A stretch of 24,300 nucleotides of DNA, taken from assembly GCA_900771005.1 (NCBI GenBank), contig CAAGMI010000202.1:1-24300 (forward strand), written 5' to 3'. Numbering within the stretch: the first letter of the stretch is position 1; each line of letters begins with the position of its first letter. The translations under genes and the position numbers were made by a program. Under the pieces are notes generated by a model. The model ran no database searches, had not been told where the DNA came from, and worked only from the letters and a program-made list of their open reading frames with translations. Below are positions 8,387-15,012 of this stretch, piece by piece. The DNA comes from Rikenellaceae bacterium (GTDB taxonomy: Bacteria; Bacteroidota; Bacteroidia; Bacteroidales; UBA932).

Positions 8387-8407
8387 AATACGATCCCTTC
8401 CCTGTCT

Positions 8408-8429
8408 GTGTATTACTGAACTAATACAC
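8408..8429. promoter_or_regulatory. Perfect inverted repeat, candidate operator of the efflux operon
   Basis: Arms GTGTATTA (8408-8415) and TAATACAC (8422-8429) are exact complements across 6 nt. The repeat starts 2 bp beyond the -7 box of the efflux promoter and so covers the expected transcription start. This is where a repressor would sit. GntR/YtrA or PadR-class repressors are plausible, but no such regulator is encoded in the window. Confidence 0.6.
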
Positions 8430-8431
8430 TA

Positions 8432-8461
8432 CAAAGGTAAACACTTTTTCTTATGTTGCAA
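8432..8461 (-). promoter_or_regulatory. Promoter of the efflux operon
   Basis: The minus strand has TTG at 8461-8459 (-33), 19 bp, then TACCTTTG at 8439-8432 (-7), a near-perfect Bacteroidota promoter. It lies directly beyond the galE stop codon, and there is no terminator between galE and it, so some read-through from galE is possible. Confidence 0.75.
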
Positions 8462-8464
8462 GAA

Positions 8465-9493
8465 TTATTCCTGATTTTTTGCGGAAATATGCTTTTCCCA
8501 CAGCCAGGCAGACCTCAACGTGTCTTCAAGTTCACGTTCAGCCTTCCAGCCCAGGTCCCTGTTGGCAAGGGAAGGATCCGCCCAGATGGCGCTTATGTCA
8601 CCTGCACGGCGTGGAGCAATGCGGTAGTTCAACTTCAGGGAGTTGACTTTCTCGAACGTATTCACGAGCTGCATCACCGACACCGGTCTGCCGGTACCCA
8701 CATTGAAGATCTCGTAGGAGTTTTTCATCCTCCCCTCCATCATCCTGCCCACTGCGCACACGTGCGCCTTCGCCAGATCCACTATGTCTATATAATCCCT
8801 CAGACAGGTCCCGTCCGGGGTAGGGTAGTCGTTGCCGAATATCGACAGACATTCCCTCTTGCCTATCGCGGTCTGGGTGATGTACGGGACAAGATTGTTC
8901 GGGACGCCCCTCGGCAGTTCACCGATCAGAGCCGAAGGATGGGCCCCTATAGGGTTGAAATACCTCAATGCTATCCCCTTTATCTGCGGATAGGCGTTCA
9001 CTGCATCGCGCAGGAAATCCTCGCACATCTGCTTTGTGTTCCCGTAAGGGGATGTGGCAGGCTGTCTTTCGGACTGTTCGGTTACAGGAAGCTTGTCCGT
9101 TTCTCCATATACGGTGGCGGACGATGAGAAAAGCACATTGCACCCCTTCCTGCGGGCCGCCTCCAGCACATTGAGGAAAGAGCAGAGGTTGTTGCGGTAA
9201 TACTTCACAGGCTCCTCGACGGATTCCCCTACTGCCTTGAAAGCGGCGAAATGTATCACGGCGTCGATGTCTCTGCCCGAAAAAAGCTTTTCAACGGCCA
9301 CCTCATCGCAGAAATCCATCTCCACAAAAGGGATCTCCCTTCCCGTGATGGCACACACCCCGTCATAATTGGTCCTGTCGCAGTTGGACATATTGTCCGC
9401 GATGATAACGTCATAACCGGCCTGGACAAGTTCCACCGTGACGTGACTTCCGATATATCCGGCTCCTCCGGAAACCAGTACAGTCTTTCCCAT
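8465..9493 (-). CDS. galE: UDP-glucose 4-epimerase GalE
   Basis: 342 residues, normal length. It interconverts UDP-glucose and UDP-galactose (NAD-dependent short-chain dehydrogenase fold) for galactose use and for surface polysaccharide precursors. The NAD motif GGAGYIGS is at 9-16, the catalytic serine region FSSSATVYG at 122-130, and YxxxK at Tyr150/Lys154 (YGNTK). The C-terminal substrate region includes RAGDISAIWADPSLANRDLGW. Its ATG shares one base with the stop codon of the upstream QueH-CYTH gene (TAATG), making it the last gene of a three-gene operon under a hemerythrin-LuxR gene. The pairing with a queuosine enzyme has no obvious metabolic logic. Confidence 0.95.
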   Translation of the reverse strand: MGKTVLVSGGAGYIGSHVTVELVQAGYDVIIADNMSNCDRTNYDGVCAITGREIPFVEMDFCDEVAVEKLFSGRDIDAVIHFAAFKAVGESVEEPVKYYRNNLCSFLNVLEAARRKGCNVLFSSSATVYGETDKLPVTEQSERQPATSPYGNTKQMCEDFLRDAVNAYPQIKGIALRYFNPIGAHPSALIGELPRGVPNNLVPYITQTAIGKRECLSIFGNDYPTPDGTCLRDYIDIVDLAKAHVCAVGRMMEGRMKNSYEIFNVGTGRPVSVMQLVNTFEKVNSLKLNYRIAPRRAGDISAIWADPSLANRDLGWKAERELEDTLRSAWLWEKHISAKNQE

Positions 9494-10521
9494 TATTTCC
9501 AGTTTTTATATGGATTATCTTTCAGGCAGGAGTTGTAATACCTCCTGTCCCCCGTAACTTCTTCCCCAAGCCAGGAAGGGGATTCAAATCCCTCGTCCTC
9601 CCTCTTCAGTTCCAGTTCCGCCATTACAAGCCCTTCATTCTCCCCGTGGAACGCATCCACTTCCCATATATGCCCGTCAGGTCCTTTCACCAGACTGCGG
9701 ACCTTGTCGATTATCCCCGGCTCACATATTTTCAAGAGCTGCTCCGCTTCGCCGGGCTCAATCTCCCTTTCCCACTCGAAACGGCTGAGTCCCTTTTCGT
9801 CGGACGGTCCCTTTATGGTCAGAAAAGCTTTCTCCCCATATATCCTGACCCTGACAGTGCGTCCGCTTGTGCTGTTCAGATAGCCTTGAACTATACGCTC
9901 CGAACGCACGGGAGAGTCACTGATCGGGCCGTTCACCAGGAACTTTCTCTCTATCTCCCTGTTCTCGGGTTTTCTGACCGAGAACTCGCAACCGCAATAA
10001 TCCTGATTGTAGAAGTTCTGCTCACGTATGATTTCTGCCCTTCTGGGCTGCAATCCGCCTTTTCTCCAGTTCATACCCCACCATTCAAGGTTCTTCCCGC
10101 TTTCCTCCCGTACTTTGGCGCAGGCTTCTTCTCCGGCTCTGTTCACCTGGTCGAGATCCTTCCACCTCGATGAGGCGAGACTGGTGGTCAGGGTGTCATA
10201 TCCGTGGGAAACGGCATAGCGCGCAGCCCTGAGAAGACGGAAACGGAAACATTCAAAACATCTTTTCCCCCTTTCAGGCTCATTTTCAAGCCCTGTCACG
10301 GCGCACCTCCAGTCGGAATGACCGTAGTCATCATCCACAACTTCCAACCCGAAGGATCCGGCGTACCTCAGGACTTCGGCCCTGCGCTTTTCGTATTCCT
10401 CCCGGGGACTTATATTTGAATTGCTGAAAAAGACCAGAGGCCGCATACCGTTCTGCACCATATATTCTATTATGGCGCCGCTGCATGGAGCACAGCAGGT
10501 GTGCAGAACGATTTTTGACAT
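9493..10521 (-). CDS. queH: Fusion of epoxyqueuosine reductase QueH and a CYTH domain
   Basis: 342 residues in one uninterrupted frame. Residues 1-183 are QueH, the iron-sulfur enzyme that reduces epoxyqueuosine to queuosine in tRNA wobble position 34. Visible cysteines are HTCCAPC (C9, C10, C13), RCFEC (C88, C91) and YCGC (C176, C178), the metal-binding set of the family. Residues 187-342 are a CYTH (triphosphate tunnel) domain: EIERK (ExExK) at 189-193, then VRVRIYGEKAFLTIKG, EWEREI, KVRSLV, WEVDAF and AELELKRED, which are the charged beta strands that bind triphosphates and Mg. The linker is only a few residues (SVRKPENR). The gene overlaps its neighbours by one base on each side. Fusion of these families is unexpected. 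Possible CYTH roles are inorganic triphosphatase or nucleotide binding, both unproven here. Confidence 0.9.
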   Translation of the reverse strand: MSKIVLHTCCAPCSGAIIEYMVQNGMRPLVFFSNSNISPREEYEKRRAEVLRYAGSFGLEVVDDDYGHSDWRCAVTGLENEPERGKRCFECFRFRLLRAARYAVSHGYDTLTTSLASSRWKDLDQVNRAGEEACAKVREESGKNLEWWGMNWRKGGLQPRRAEIIREQNFYNQDYCGCEFSVRKPENREIERKFLVNGPISDSPVRSERIVQGYLNSTSGRTVRVRIYGEKAFLTIKGPSDEKGLSRFEWEREIEPGEAEQLLKICEPGIIDKVRSLVKGPDGHIWEVDAFHGENEGLVMAELELKREDEGFESPSWLGEEVTGDRRYYNSCLKDNPYKNWK

Positions 10522-11276
10522 TATTCTATCGAATTGATATCCACAAGATTGTTCAATATCGCATAGACGGTGAGTCCCGGTACGGTCTTGATTTCAGTCT
10601 TGCGGGTAATGTTCTTGCGATGCGTTATGACCGTGTTTATGGAAATCTTGAGCTCGTCCGCAATCTCCTTGTTCATCATTCCCCTTGCCACGCAGGCGAG
10701 GACTTCCTTCTCCCTGTCGGACAGAGGTTCCCTGTCCGAACCTTTTCCGGAAAGCCCCGGGCGCTCCTTGCGTCTGGTGATATCGGACCCCTCGATGAGC
10801 CTTACCAGAGGGACCAGGATATTGTCCTCTATGCTGGTATGTCTCTCTATGTCGCGGTGAAGATTGTCCACATAATGCAGGAAACTTGATTTCTGCACCG
10901 GGTCGCACTCCTCGGGAAGGGATGAAGAAATGATATTCTTCAGGTCGGAAAGCTTTTCCTCAACGTTGGAGTGATTGTCTTCGAAGTCGTTGATGCTGAA
11001 GTTCTCCCTCCTGTTGCCGGTGACAAGCTCCTTCACGTACGGGATGACCTCCCCCTCCTCGAACGCGAAATGCCTGTCCAGTTCAGCCTTATAGTTTTCG
11101 AAGAATCTCCAGATGACGGCTTTCTGCTTCTCCGGACACGGCTCTATCAACTTGTCCATGGAAGAGGCAAGGCCCACCAGCGCCACGTTGATGTAATAGT
11201 CGTGGGACTGATGAAGGTATGTTATCACGCCTTCCACCAGGTCAGACACCTGCATATTCCCGCCATATCTGTTCAT
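10521..11276 (-). CDS. Hemerythrin-LuxR one-component transcriptional regulator
   Basis: 251 residues. The N-terminal half (about 15-165) is a hemerythrin-like four-helix bundle with candidate di-iron ligands H25, H69, E73, H102, H140, H146 and E150 (HQSHDYY, HFAFEE, DNHSN, HRDIERHTSIED). The C-terminal part (from 185, LSDREKEVLACVARGMMNKEIADEL) is a LuxR-type DNA-binding helix-turn-helix. This is a one-component sensor, probably of oxygen, nitric oxide or reactive oxygen through iron; the signal is inference. It heads an operon with queH-CYTH and galE, with one-base TAATG overlaps. The Met1 start fits the family opening, a short segment before the conserved SDLVEG. An in-frame ATG at 11255 would give a longer leader and cannot be excluded, because the -7 box is only 7 nt from the ATG at 11276. 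Confidence 0.9.
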   Translation of the reverse strand: MNRYGGNMQVSDLVEGVITYLHQSHDYYINVALVGLASSMDKLIEPCPEKQKAVIWRFFENYKAELDRHFAFEEGEVIPYVKELVTGNRRENFSINDFEDNHSNVEEKLSDLKNIISSSLPEECDPVQKSSFLHYVDNLHRDIERHTSIEDNILVPLVRLIEGSDITRRKERPGLSGKGSDREPLSDREKEVLACVARGMMNKEIADELKISINTVITHRKNITRKTEIKTVPGLTVYAILNNLVDINSIE

Positions 11277-11283
11277 CGGATAG

Positions 11284-11304
11284 CAAAGTTATAAAATATA
11301 ACTT
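11284..11304 (-). promoter_or_regulatory. -7 box with overlapping inverted repeat before the hemerythrin-LuxR gene
   Basis: The minus strand reads TAACTTTG at 11291-11284 (TAnnTTTG), followed by exactly 7 nt and ATG. A perfect 8-bp inverted repeat, AAGTTATA (11286-11293) and TATAACTT (11297-11304) across 3 nt, overlaps this box. It is a candidate operator, possibly for the regulator itself. No clear -33 TTG is seen. Confidence 0.5.
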
Positions 11305-11313
11305 GAAAGTCAT

Positions 11314-13023
11314 TTATTGTTCCTGCAGTTCCAGCCAGCGGAGTTCTTTGACGTCAATGATTTCCATCAGCTGCTGAACCCTGGACGAAGCCTCCTGCAG
11401 TTTGTCATAAGCCATATTCCCGGAACTCATCTCAGCTTCAAGATCGGACTTTTCCTTCTCAAGGACAGGAAGCTCCCTTTCCAGTTCCTCGAGTTCCCGC
11501 TGCTCCTTCCATGAAAGTTTCTTCGGCCTGGACTGTCTGTGCTCCGTCTCCACTTTTTTGGTCTCCACCTTGGCAGAGGCTTTCTTCTGAGCTTCATAAT
11601 CCTTGATATACGCCCTGTACTCACTGAAGCTCCCTACAAAATCCTTAACCTCCCCGTCTCCGCAGAATACCAGGAGATGATCCACCACCCTGTCAAGGAA
11701 ATGCCGGTCGTGTGACACTATGATCAACGAACCTCCGAATTCCTTGAGATACTCTTCAAGGACATTCAAGGTTACTATGTCCAGATCATTCGTTGGCTCA
11801 TCGAGAATCAGAAGATTGGGGTCCTGCATCAGGATGGTGAGCAGATAAAGCCTGCGCTTCTCTCCGCCGGAGAGCTTGCTGACTCTGGTATTGAGCATGT
11901 CGTGGGGGAAGAGGAATCGCCCCAGAAGGCGCGTGTCGTTCACTATTTCCAGGACCGTATCATCCCTTTCGAATGACATGCCCTGCTGCCTGTAGTAGCC
12001 TATCTTGAGAGATTCTCCCCTTTCGATCACTCCACCCGAAGGCTGGATGGCGGCCGTCAGGATATCGAGGAAAGTGGTTTTCCCTATACCGTTCCTGCCC
12101 ACGATGCCGACTTTGTCATAACGCTGGAAATTGTAAGTGAAATCCTTCAGCATGCACTGGTCCCCCCAGGAATATGACAGATTTTTGCAGTTTATGATTT
12201 TGGTACCGAGGCGGGAAGCCGTCCCCACCCCTTCAAAAGTCACCTGCTTCGTGGTATATGCCTGCGCGGCCCTGTCGGAAAGTTCGTGAAATGCATTTAT
12301 CCTGTACTTGGCCTTGCCGCTGCGGGCACACGGAGTGGCGTGTATCCATTCCAGTTCGCGCCGCAGAAGGTTTCTGACCTTGTCTGTCTCCGCGTTGTAA
12401 TTCGATATGCGCTCCTCCCTCTTCTCAAGATAATTCTGATAATTCCCCTTGTATATGTACAGTGCCCCGTGGTCAAGTTCCATCACGGTATTGCAGACCC
12501 TGTCCAGGAAATATCTGTCGTGAGTTACCATCAGCAGCGTACAGCGGCTTCTGCTCAGGTATGATTCGAGAAACTCCACCGCTTCTATATCCAGATGGTT
12601 GGTCGGCTCGTCCATTATCAGGAAGTCGGCCTCCTTGATCAGCATCTGGGTTATCGCCACCCTTTTAATTTCCCCTCCAGAGAGATCCCGCATCCGCCTT
12701 TCAAGATTGCCCAGTTTGAAATTGGTGAGAATTTCCCTGGCCTTCTGTCCCCCTCCCACCTGCTCCAGTACGGTTTTTTCAGGATCATATTCATACTCCT
12801 GCTCAAGGAAAGCTATCTTTATATCCTTGAGGAATATTATCTTCCCTCCCGAGTCTGATTTGTCAGTACCTGCAAGGATCCGAAGAAGAGAGGTCTTGCC
12901 GGTGCCGTTGGGCGCAATAAGTGCAATCTTGTCCCCTTCGTTGACATTGAAGGCTATGTTCTCGAAAAGGATTTTCGGGCCATAGGACTTTGATATATTT
13001 TCTATTTGCAGATAGCTCGGCAT
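11314..13023 (-). CDS. uup: ABC-F family ATPase, Uup-like
   Basis: 569 residues. Two ABC domains are joined by a linker, with no membrane segments: Walker A APNGTGKTS (about 37-45) and GRNGIGKTT, signatures LSGGEIKR and LSGGEKRR, and Walker B followed by DEPTNHLD and DEPTNDLD. ABC-F proteins act on ribosomes or nucleic acids rather than in transport. The C-terminal tail (KLSWKEQRELEELERELPVL and onward) is a charged coiled coil like the DNA-binding C-terminal domain of Uup, which favours Uup over EttA. I start it at the ATG at 13023 (MPSYLQIENISKS), 5 bp after the stop of the HAD gene. The frame stays open upstream, but that part is HAD coding sequence in another frame. Confidence 0.88.
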   Translation of the reverse strand: MPSYLQIENISKSYGPKILFENIAFNVNEGDKIALIAPNGTGKTSLLRILAGTDKSDSGGKIIFLKDIKIAFLEQEYEYDPEKTVLEQVGGGQKAREILTNFKLGNLERRMRDLSGGEIKRVAITQMLIKEADFLIMDEPTNHLDIEAVEFLESYLSRSRCTLLMVTHDRYFLDRVCNTVMELDHGALYIYKGNYQNYLEKREERISNYNAETDKVRNLLRRELEWIHATPCARSGKAKYRINAFHELSDRAAQAYTTKQVTFEGVGTASRLGTKIINCKNLSYSWGDQCMLKDFTYNFQRYDKVGIVGRNGIGKTTFLDILTAAIQPSGGVIERGESLKIGYYRQQGMSFERDDTVLEIVNDTRLLGRFLFPHDMLNTRVSKLSGGEKRRLYLLTILMQDPNLLILDEPTNDLDIVTLNVLEEYLKEFGGSLIIVSHDRHFLDRVVDHLLVFCGDGEVKDFVGSFSEYRAYIKDYEAQKKASAKVETKKVETEHRQSRPKKLSWKEQRELEELERELPVLEKEKSDLEAEMSSGNMAYDKLQEASSRVQQLMEIIDVKELRWLELQEQ

Positions 13024-13028
13024 AGGGG

Positions 13029-13682
13029 TCACAGAATATTTGCCAATTCCTCCACGGTATCTATGACATAATCCGGGCCGGCGGTCTCCAGCTTTTCGCG
13101 GGACTGGTTGCCCCAGGTCACGCCGCAGACCCTGCACCCCGCACTCTTGCCCATCAGAAGGTCATAAGTAGCGTCACCGACCACCAGTGTTTCATCCGGA
13201 GAATACCCGAGCCTGTCAAGAATGAGATTCACCAGATCCGGCGCCGGCTTGTGGTTCTTTACGTCTTCTTCCGCGCACATGATGTCAAAAAAGCCGCTCA
13301 CGCCTATCTGCTGCGCAATCGCCTCAAGCGAACGATGGCTTCTGGACGTTGCCACGGCCATACCGATACCGCGATCCTTTATCTGAGCGAGCATTCCCTT
13401 CACCCCGGGGAACACAGAGATAAGGGGGAACGCTATCTCGGAAAAGATGCGGCGGTACTCGGTCGCTGCCGCTTCGGCTTCCGCGTCGGTCATAGGTTTC
13501 GGGCTGGCCGCCTTGAATCCGTCCACGAGTGTCAACCCGATGGTGGAGGTGAGCACCTCTTCCGACGGAGATTCCATCCCGAGACGGGAAAATGTCTCCT
13601 GGAAGGCTCTGACGATACCTTTGTTGGTATCTGCAAGAGTCCCGTCGAAATCAAAAACCACACATTTGAATCTGTTGTGCAT
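13029..13682 (-). CDS. HAD-family hydrolase, phosphoglycolate phosphatase-like
   Basis: 217 residues from the ATG at 13682. The opening CVVFDFDGTLADT gives the catalytic DxDxT (D11 nucleophile, D13 acid/base). There is a helical cap domain (about 18-85), motif II near VATSRSH, the motif III lysine in NHKPAPD and motif IV VVGDATYDLLMGKSAG. Size and cap resemble Gph/PpaX/beta-phosphoglucomutase-like phosphatases; the substrate cannot be told. An in-frame ATG at 13712 exists but would lie inside the tRNA terminator hairpin, so I reject it. The tRNA terminator's T-run ends 17 bp upstream of this ATG, and I find no separate promoter. Confidence 0.85.
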   Translation of the reverse strand: MHNRFKCVVFDFDGTLADTNKGIVRAFQETFSRLGMESPSEEVLTSTIGLTLVDGFKAASPKPMTDAEAEAAATEYRRIFSEIAFPLISVFPGVKGMLAQIKDRGIGMAVATSRSHRSLEAIAQQIGVSGFFDIMCAEEDVKNHKPAPDLVNLILDRLGYSPDETLVVGDATYDLLMGKSAGCRVCGVTWGNQSREKLETAGPDYVIDTVEELANIL

Positions 13683-13699
13683 AATAAAGGACAGGCAAT

Positions 13700-13739
13700 A
13701 AAAAAATCCCAATCAGTTCTTTCGAAACGATCAGGATTT
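13700..13739 (-). terminator. Rho-independent terminator of tRNA-Leu
   Basis: On the minus strand, AAATCCTGATC (13739-13729) pairs with GATTGGGATTT (13714-13704, two G-U pairs) over a 14-nt loop that itself contains TTTCGAAA, and the stem runs into a T-run at 13706-13700. It sits between the tRNA and the HAD gene. Confidence 0.8.
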
Positions 13740-13746
13740 CCTCAAG

Positions 13747-13829
13747 TGCGGACGGTGAGACTCGAACTCACACAGGCCAACGCCCACTACCCCCTCAAAG
13801 TAGCGTGTCTACCATTTCACCACGTCCGC
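13747..13829 (-). tRNA. tRNA-Leu (anticodon GAG)
   Basis: 83 nt. Acceptor arms GCGGACG and CGTCCGC pair perfectly, with discriminator A. The D-arm is GGTGAAATGGTAGACAC; the anticodon stem CTACT/GGTAG encloses loop TTGAGGG, so the anticodon is GAG (codons CUC and CUU). A long variable arm, as in class II tRNAs, precedes the T-arm GTGAG-TTCGAGT-CTCAC. CCA is not encoded. Promoter and terminator are both visible. Confidence 0.95.
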
Positions 13830-13847
13830 AGTTCTACTTTGGGACTG

Positions 13848-13878
13848 CAAAAATACAGATATTTCTGACAATCGCAAA
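13848..13878 (-). promoter_or_regulatory. Promoter of tRNA-Leu
   Basis: The minus strand has TTTG at 13878-13875 (-33), 19 bp, then TATTTTTG at 13855-13848 (-7). Transcription would start near 13841-13844, about 13 nt before the mature tRNA. Confidence 0.65.
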
Positions 13879-13907
13879 ATTATTTCAAATAAGTTGAGAA
13901 AAATTTC

Positions 13908-13915
13908 TATATTTG
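13908..13915 (+). promoter_or_regulatory. -7 box of the rpsP-rimM operon
   Basis: TATATTTG matches TAnnTTTG, 54 nt before the rpsP ATG. The -33 region only offers TTTC (13883-13886), so the promoter is recognised mainly by its -7 element. It is divergent from the tRNA-Leu promoter. Confidence 0.55.
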
Positions 13916-13918
13916 CAG

Positions 13919-13937
13919 TCCTTCTCGGGTAGAAGGA
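13919..13937 (+). promoter_or_regulatory. Hairpin at the 5' end of the rpsP leader
   Basis: TCCTTCT and AGAAGGA form a perfect 7-bp stem around loop CGGGT, beginning about 4 nt after the -7 box, so it would be the first structure of the transcript. It could stabilise the 5' end or act as an autoregulatory leader for S16. There is no Shine-Dalgarno; the 32 nt between hairpin and ATG are A/T-rich. Confidence 0.4.
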
Positions 13938-13969
13938 ATTAAGGTTTAACTATTTAAAACAGATTCACA

Positions 13970-14542
13970 ATGGCTGTTAAAATCAGATTACAGCGCCACG
14001 GAAAGAAGAATTTCGCATTCTTCCACATTGTAGTGGCAGACTCACGTTCACCACGTGACGGTCGTTACATCGAGCAGATCGGCTCTTATAATCCAAACAC
14101 AAATCCTGCAACCATCGTTCTGAACGCAGAGCGTGCACTTGCTTGGGTAAAGGTCGGAGCAGAGCCTTCACTCGTATGCCGCCGCATCCTTTCTTATGAG
14201 GGAATCCTTCTCCGCAATCACCTTGACGGTGGTGTAGCAAAGGGAGCTCTCACACAGGAGCAGGCAGATGCAAAATGGAACGCATGGAAAGCCGAGAGAG
14301 ATGCCAAGATCGAAGCCAAGAAGACAGGCCTTAAGAACGATGCTATCGCAAAGGCTAAGGCTGCAAAGGCTGAAGAGTCCAAGGTAAACGAGGCAAGGGC
14401 TGAAGCTATCGCAAAGAAGGCAGCAGAACTTGCAGCGCAGCAGGCAGCAGCCGCACAGGCAGCTGAGGCATCTGCAGAGGAAACTCCTGCAGAGGAGCCG
14501 GTAGCTGAAGAAGCTCCGGCAGAGGCTACAGCTGAAGCATAA
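13970..14542 (+). CDS. rpsP: 30S ribosomal protein S16 with long C-terminal tail
   Basis: 190 residues. S16 binds 16S rRNA and is needed for 30S assembly. The core (about 1-85) has the family opening MAVKIRLQRHGKKNFAFFHI and RDGRYIEQIGSYNPNT. Beyond it is a charged helix (KWNAWKAERDAKIEAKKTG) and an Ala/Lys then Ala/Glu/Pro-rich tail ending AEEAPAEATAEA, more than doubling the roughly 80-residue E. coli protein. Long tails of this kind are known from Bacteroidota. The stop codon overlaps the rimM ATG (TAATG), so the two are translationally coupled, as expected for the rpsP-rimM gene pair. Codon use is strongly biased, as in highly expressed genes. Confidence 0.97.
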   Translation: MAVKIRLQRHGKKNFAFFHIVVADSRSPRDGRYIEQIGSYNPNTNPATIVLNAERALAWVKVGAEPSLVCRRILSYEGILLRNHLDGGVAKGALTQEQADAKWNAWKAERDAKIEAKKTGLKNDAIAKAKAAKAEESKVNEARAEAIAKKAAELAAQQAAAAQAAEASAEETPAEEPVAEEAPAEATAEA

Positions 14543-15012
14543 TGCTCCAGATAGCCAAGGTCCTCAAATCAAACGGCATCGATGGCGATATCCTCATAGG
14601 AATTCGCGACATCGAAATCCAAGACATCGACCTTAAGGAACCGGTATTCATCTATTTTGATGGACTTCCGGTTCCTTTTTTCATTGAATCCATCTCACCG
14701 AAAGGCACAGGGAAGGCTATTGTCCACATCACCGACGTCAACTCCCTCAAAGACGCAGAGGAGATAGTCGGAGAAGGTATCTTCATCGATGCGGAGGAAG
14801 AGGACGAGCAGGAGAATGACTTCATCGGATGGGAAGTCTTCGACAAAGGGGAGAGAATAGGTGCCGTCACCGGAATAGAGCCCATTCCGGGGAACCTCTG
14901 CCTTTATATAGGAGAAAAGCTTATCCCACTTCACGAGGATTTCATCATTGAGGCCGACCCACAAAAAAAGGAGCTCTTTCTTGAGCTCCCTGAAGGCATT
15001 CTGAGCCTTTGA
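14542..15012 (+). CDS. rimM: Ribosome maturation factor RimM
   Basis: 156 residues. RimM binds S19 in the 30S head and helps 16S rRNA processing. The N-terminal domain opens with IAKVLKSNGIDGDILIGI, and the C-terminal PRC-barrel-like domain contains IGAVTGIEPIPGNLCLYIG and LIPLHEDFIIEADPQKKE. It is slightly shorter than typical. The ATG overlaps the rpsP stop codon. Its last 50 bases double as the transcription terminator of convergent ispE, which constrains the codons for the segment KKELFLELPEG. Its stop (15010-15012) directly abuts the ispE stop (15013-15015) in the palindrome TGATCA. Confidence 0.93.
   Translation: MLQIAKVLKSNGIDGDILIGIRDIEIQDIDLKEPVFIYFDGLPVPFFIESISPKGTGKAIVHITDVNSLKDAEEIVGEGIFIDAEEEDEQENDFIGWEVFDKGERIGAVTGIEPIPGNLCLYIGEKLIPLHEDFIIEADPQKKELFLELPEGILSL
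14963..14989 (-). terminator. Rho-independent terminator of the suf-ispE operon, inside rimM
   Basis: On the minus strand, GGAGCTC (14989-14983), a 6-nt loop and GAGCTCC (14976-14970) are followed directly by seven T (14969-14963). It is a textbook terminator 24 nt beyond the ispE stop codon, wholly within the rimM coding sequence on the other strand. Confidence 0.85.

Noticed and set aside
8453..9127. A 224-codon plus-strand frame opposite galE
   Set aside because: galE on the minus strand is complete with all its motifs. The antisense product resembles nothing.
13024..13137. N-terminal extension of the ABC-F protein to 13137
   Set aside because: The extra 38 residues overlap the HAD coding sequence and are not ABC-F-like; MPSYLQIENISKS is the normal opening.
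13251..13868. A 205-codon plus-strand frame across the HAD gene and the tRNA
   Set aside because: It reads through the tRNA-Leu gene and a terminator, so it cannot be a real gene.
14400..14540. Ala/Glu-rich repeat at the end of rpsP as a separate repeat element
   Set aside because: It is the low-complexity coding tail of S16, which is common in Bacteroidota.
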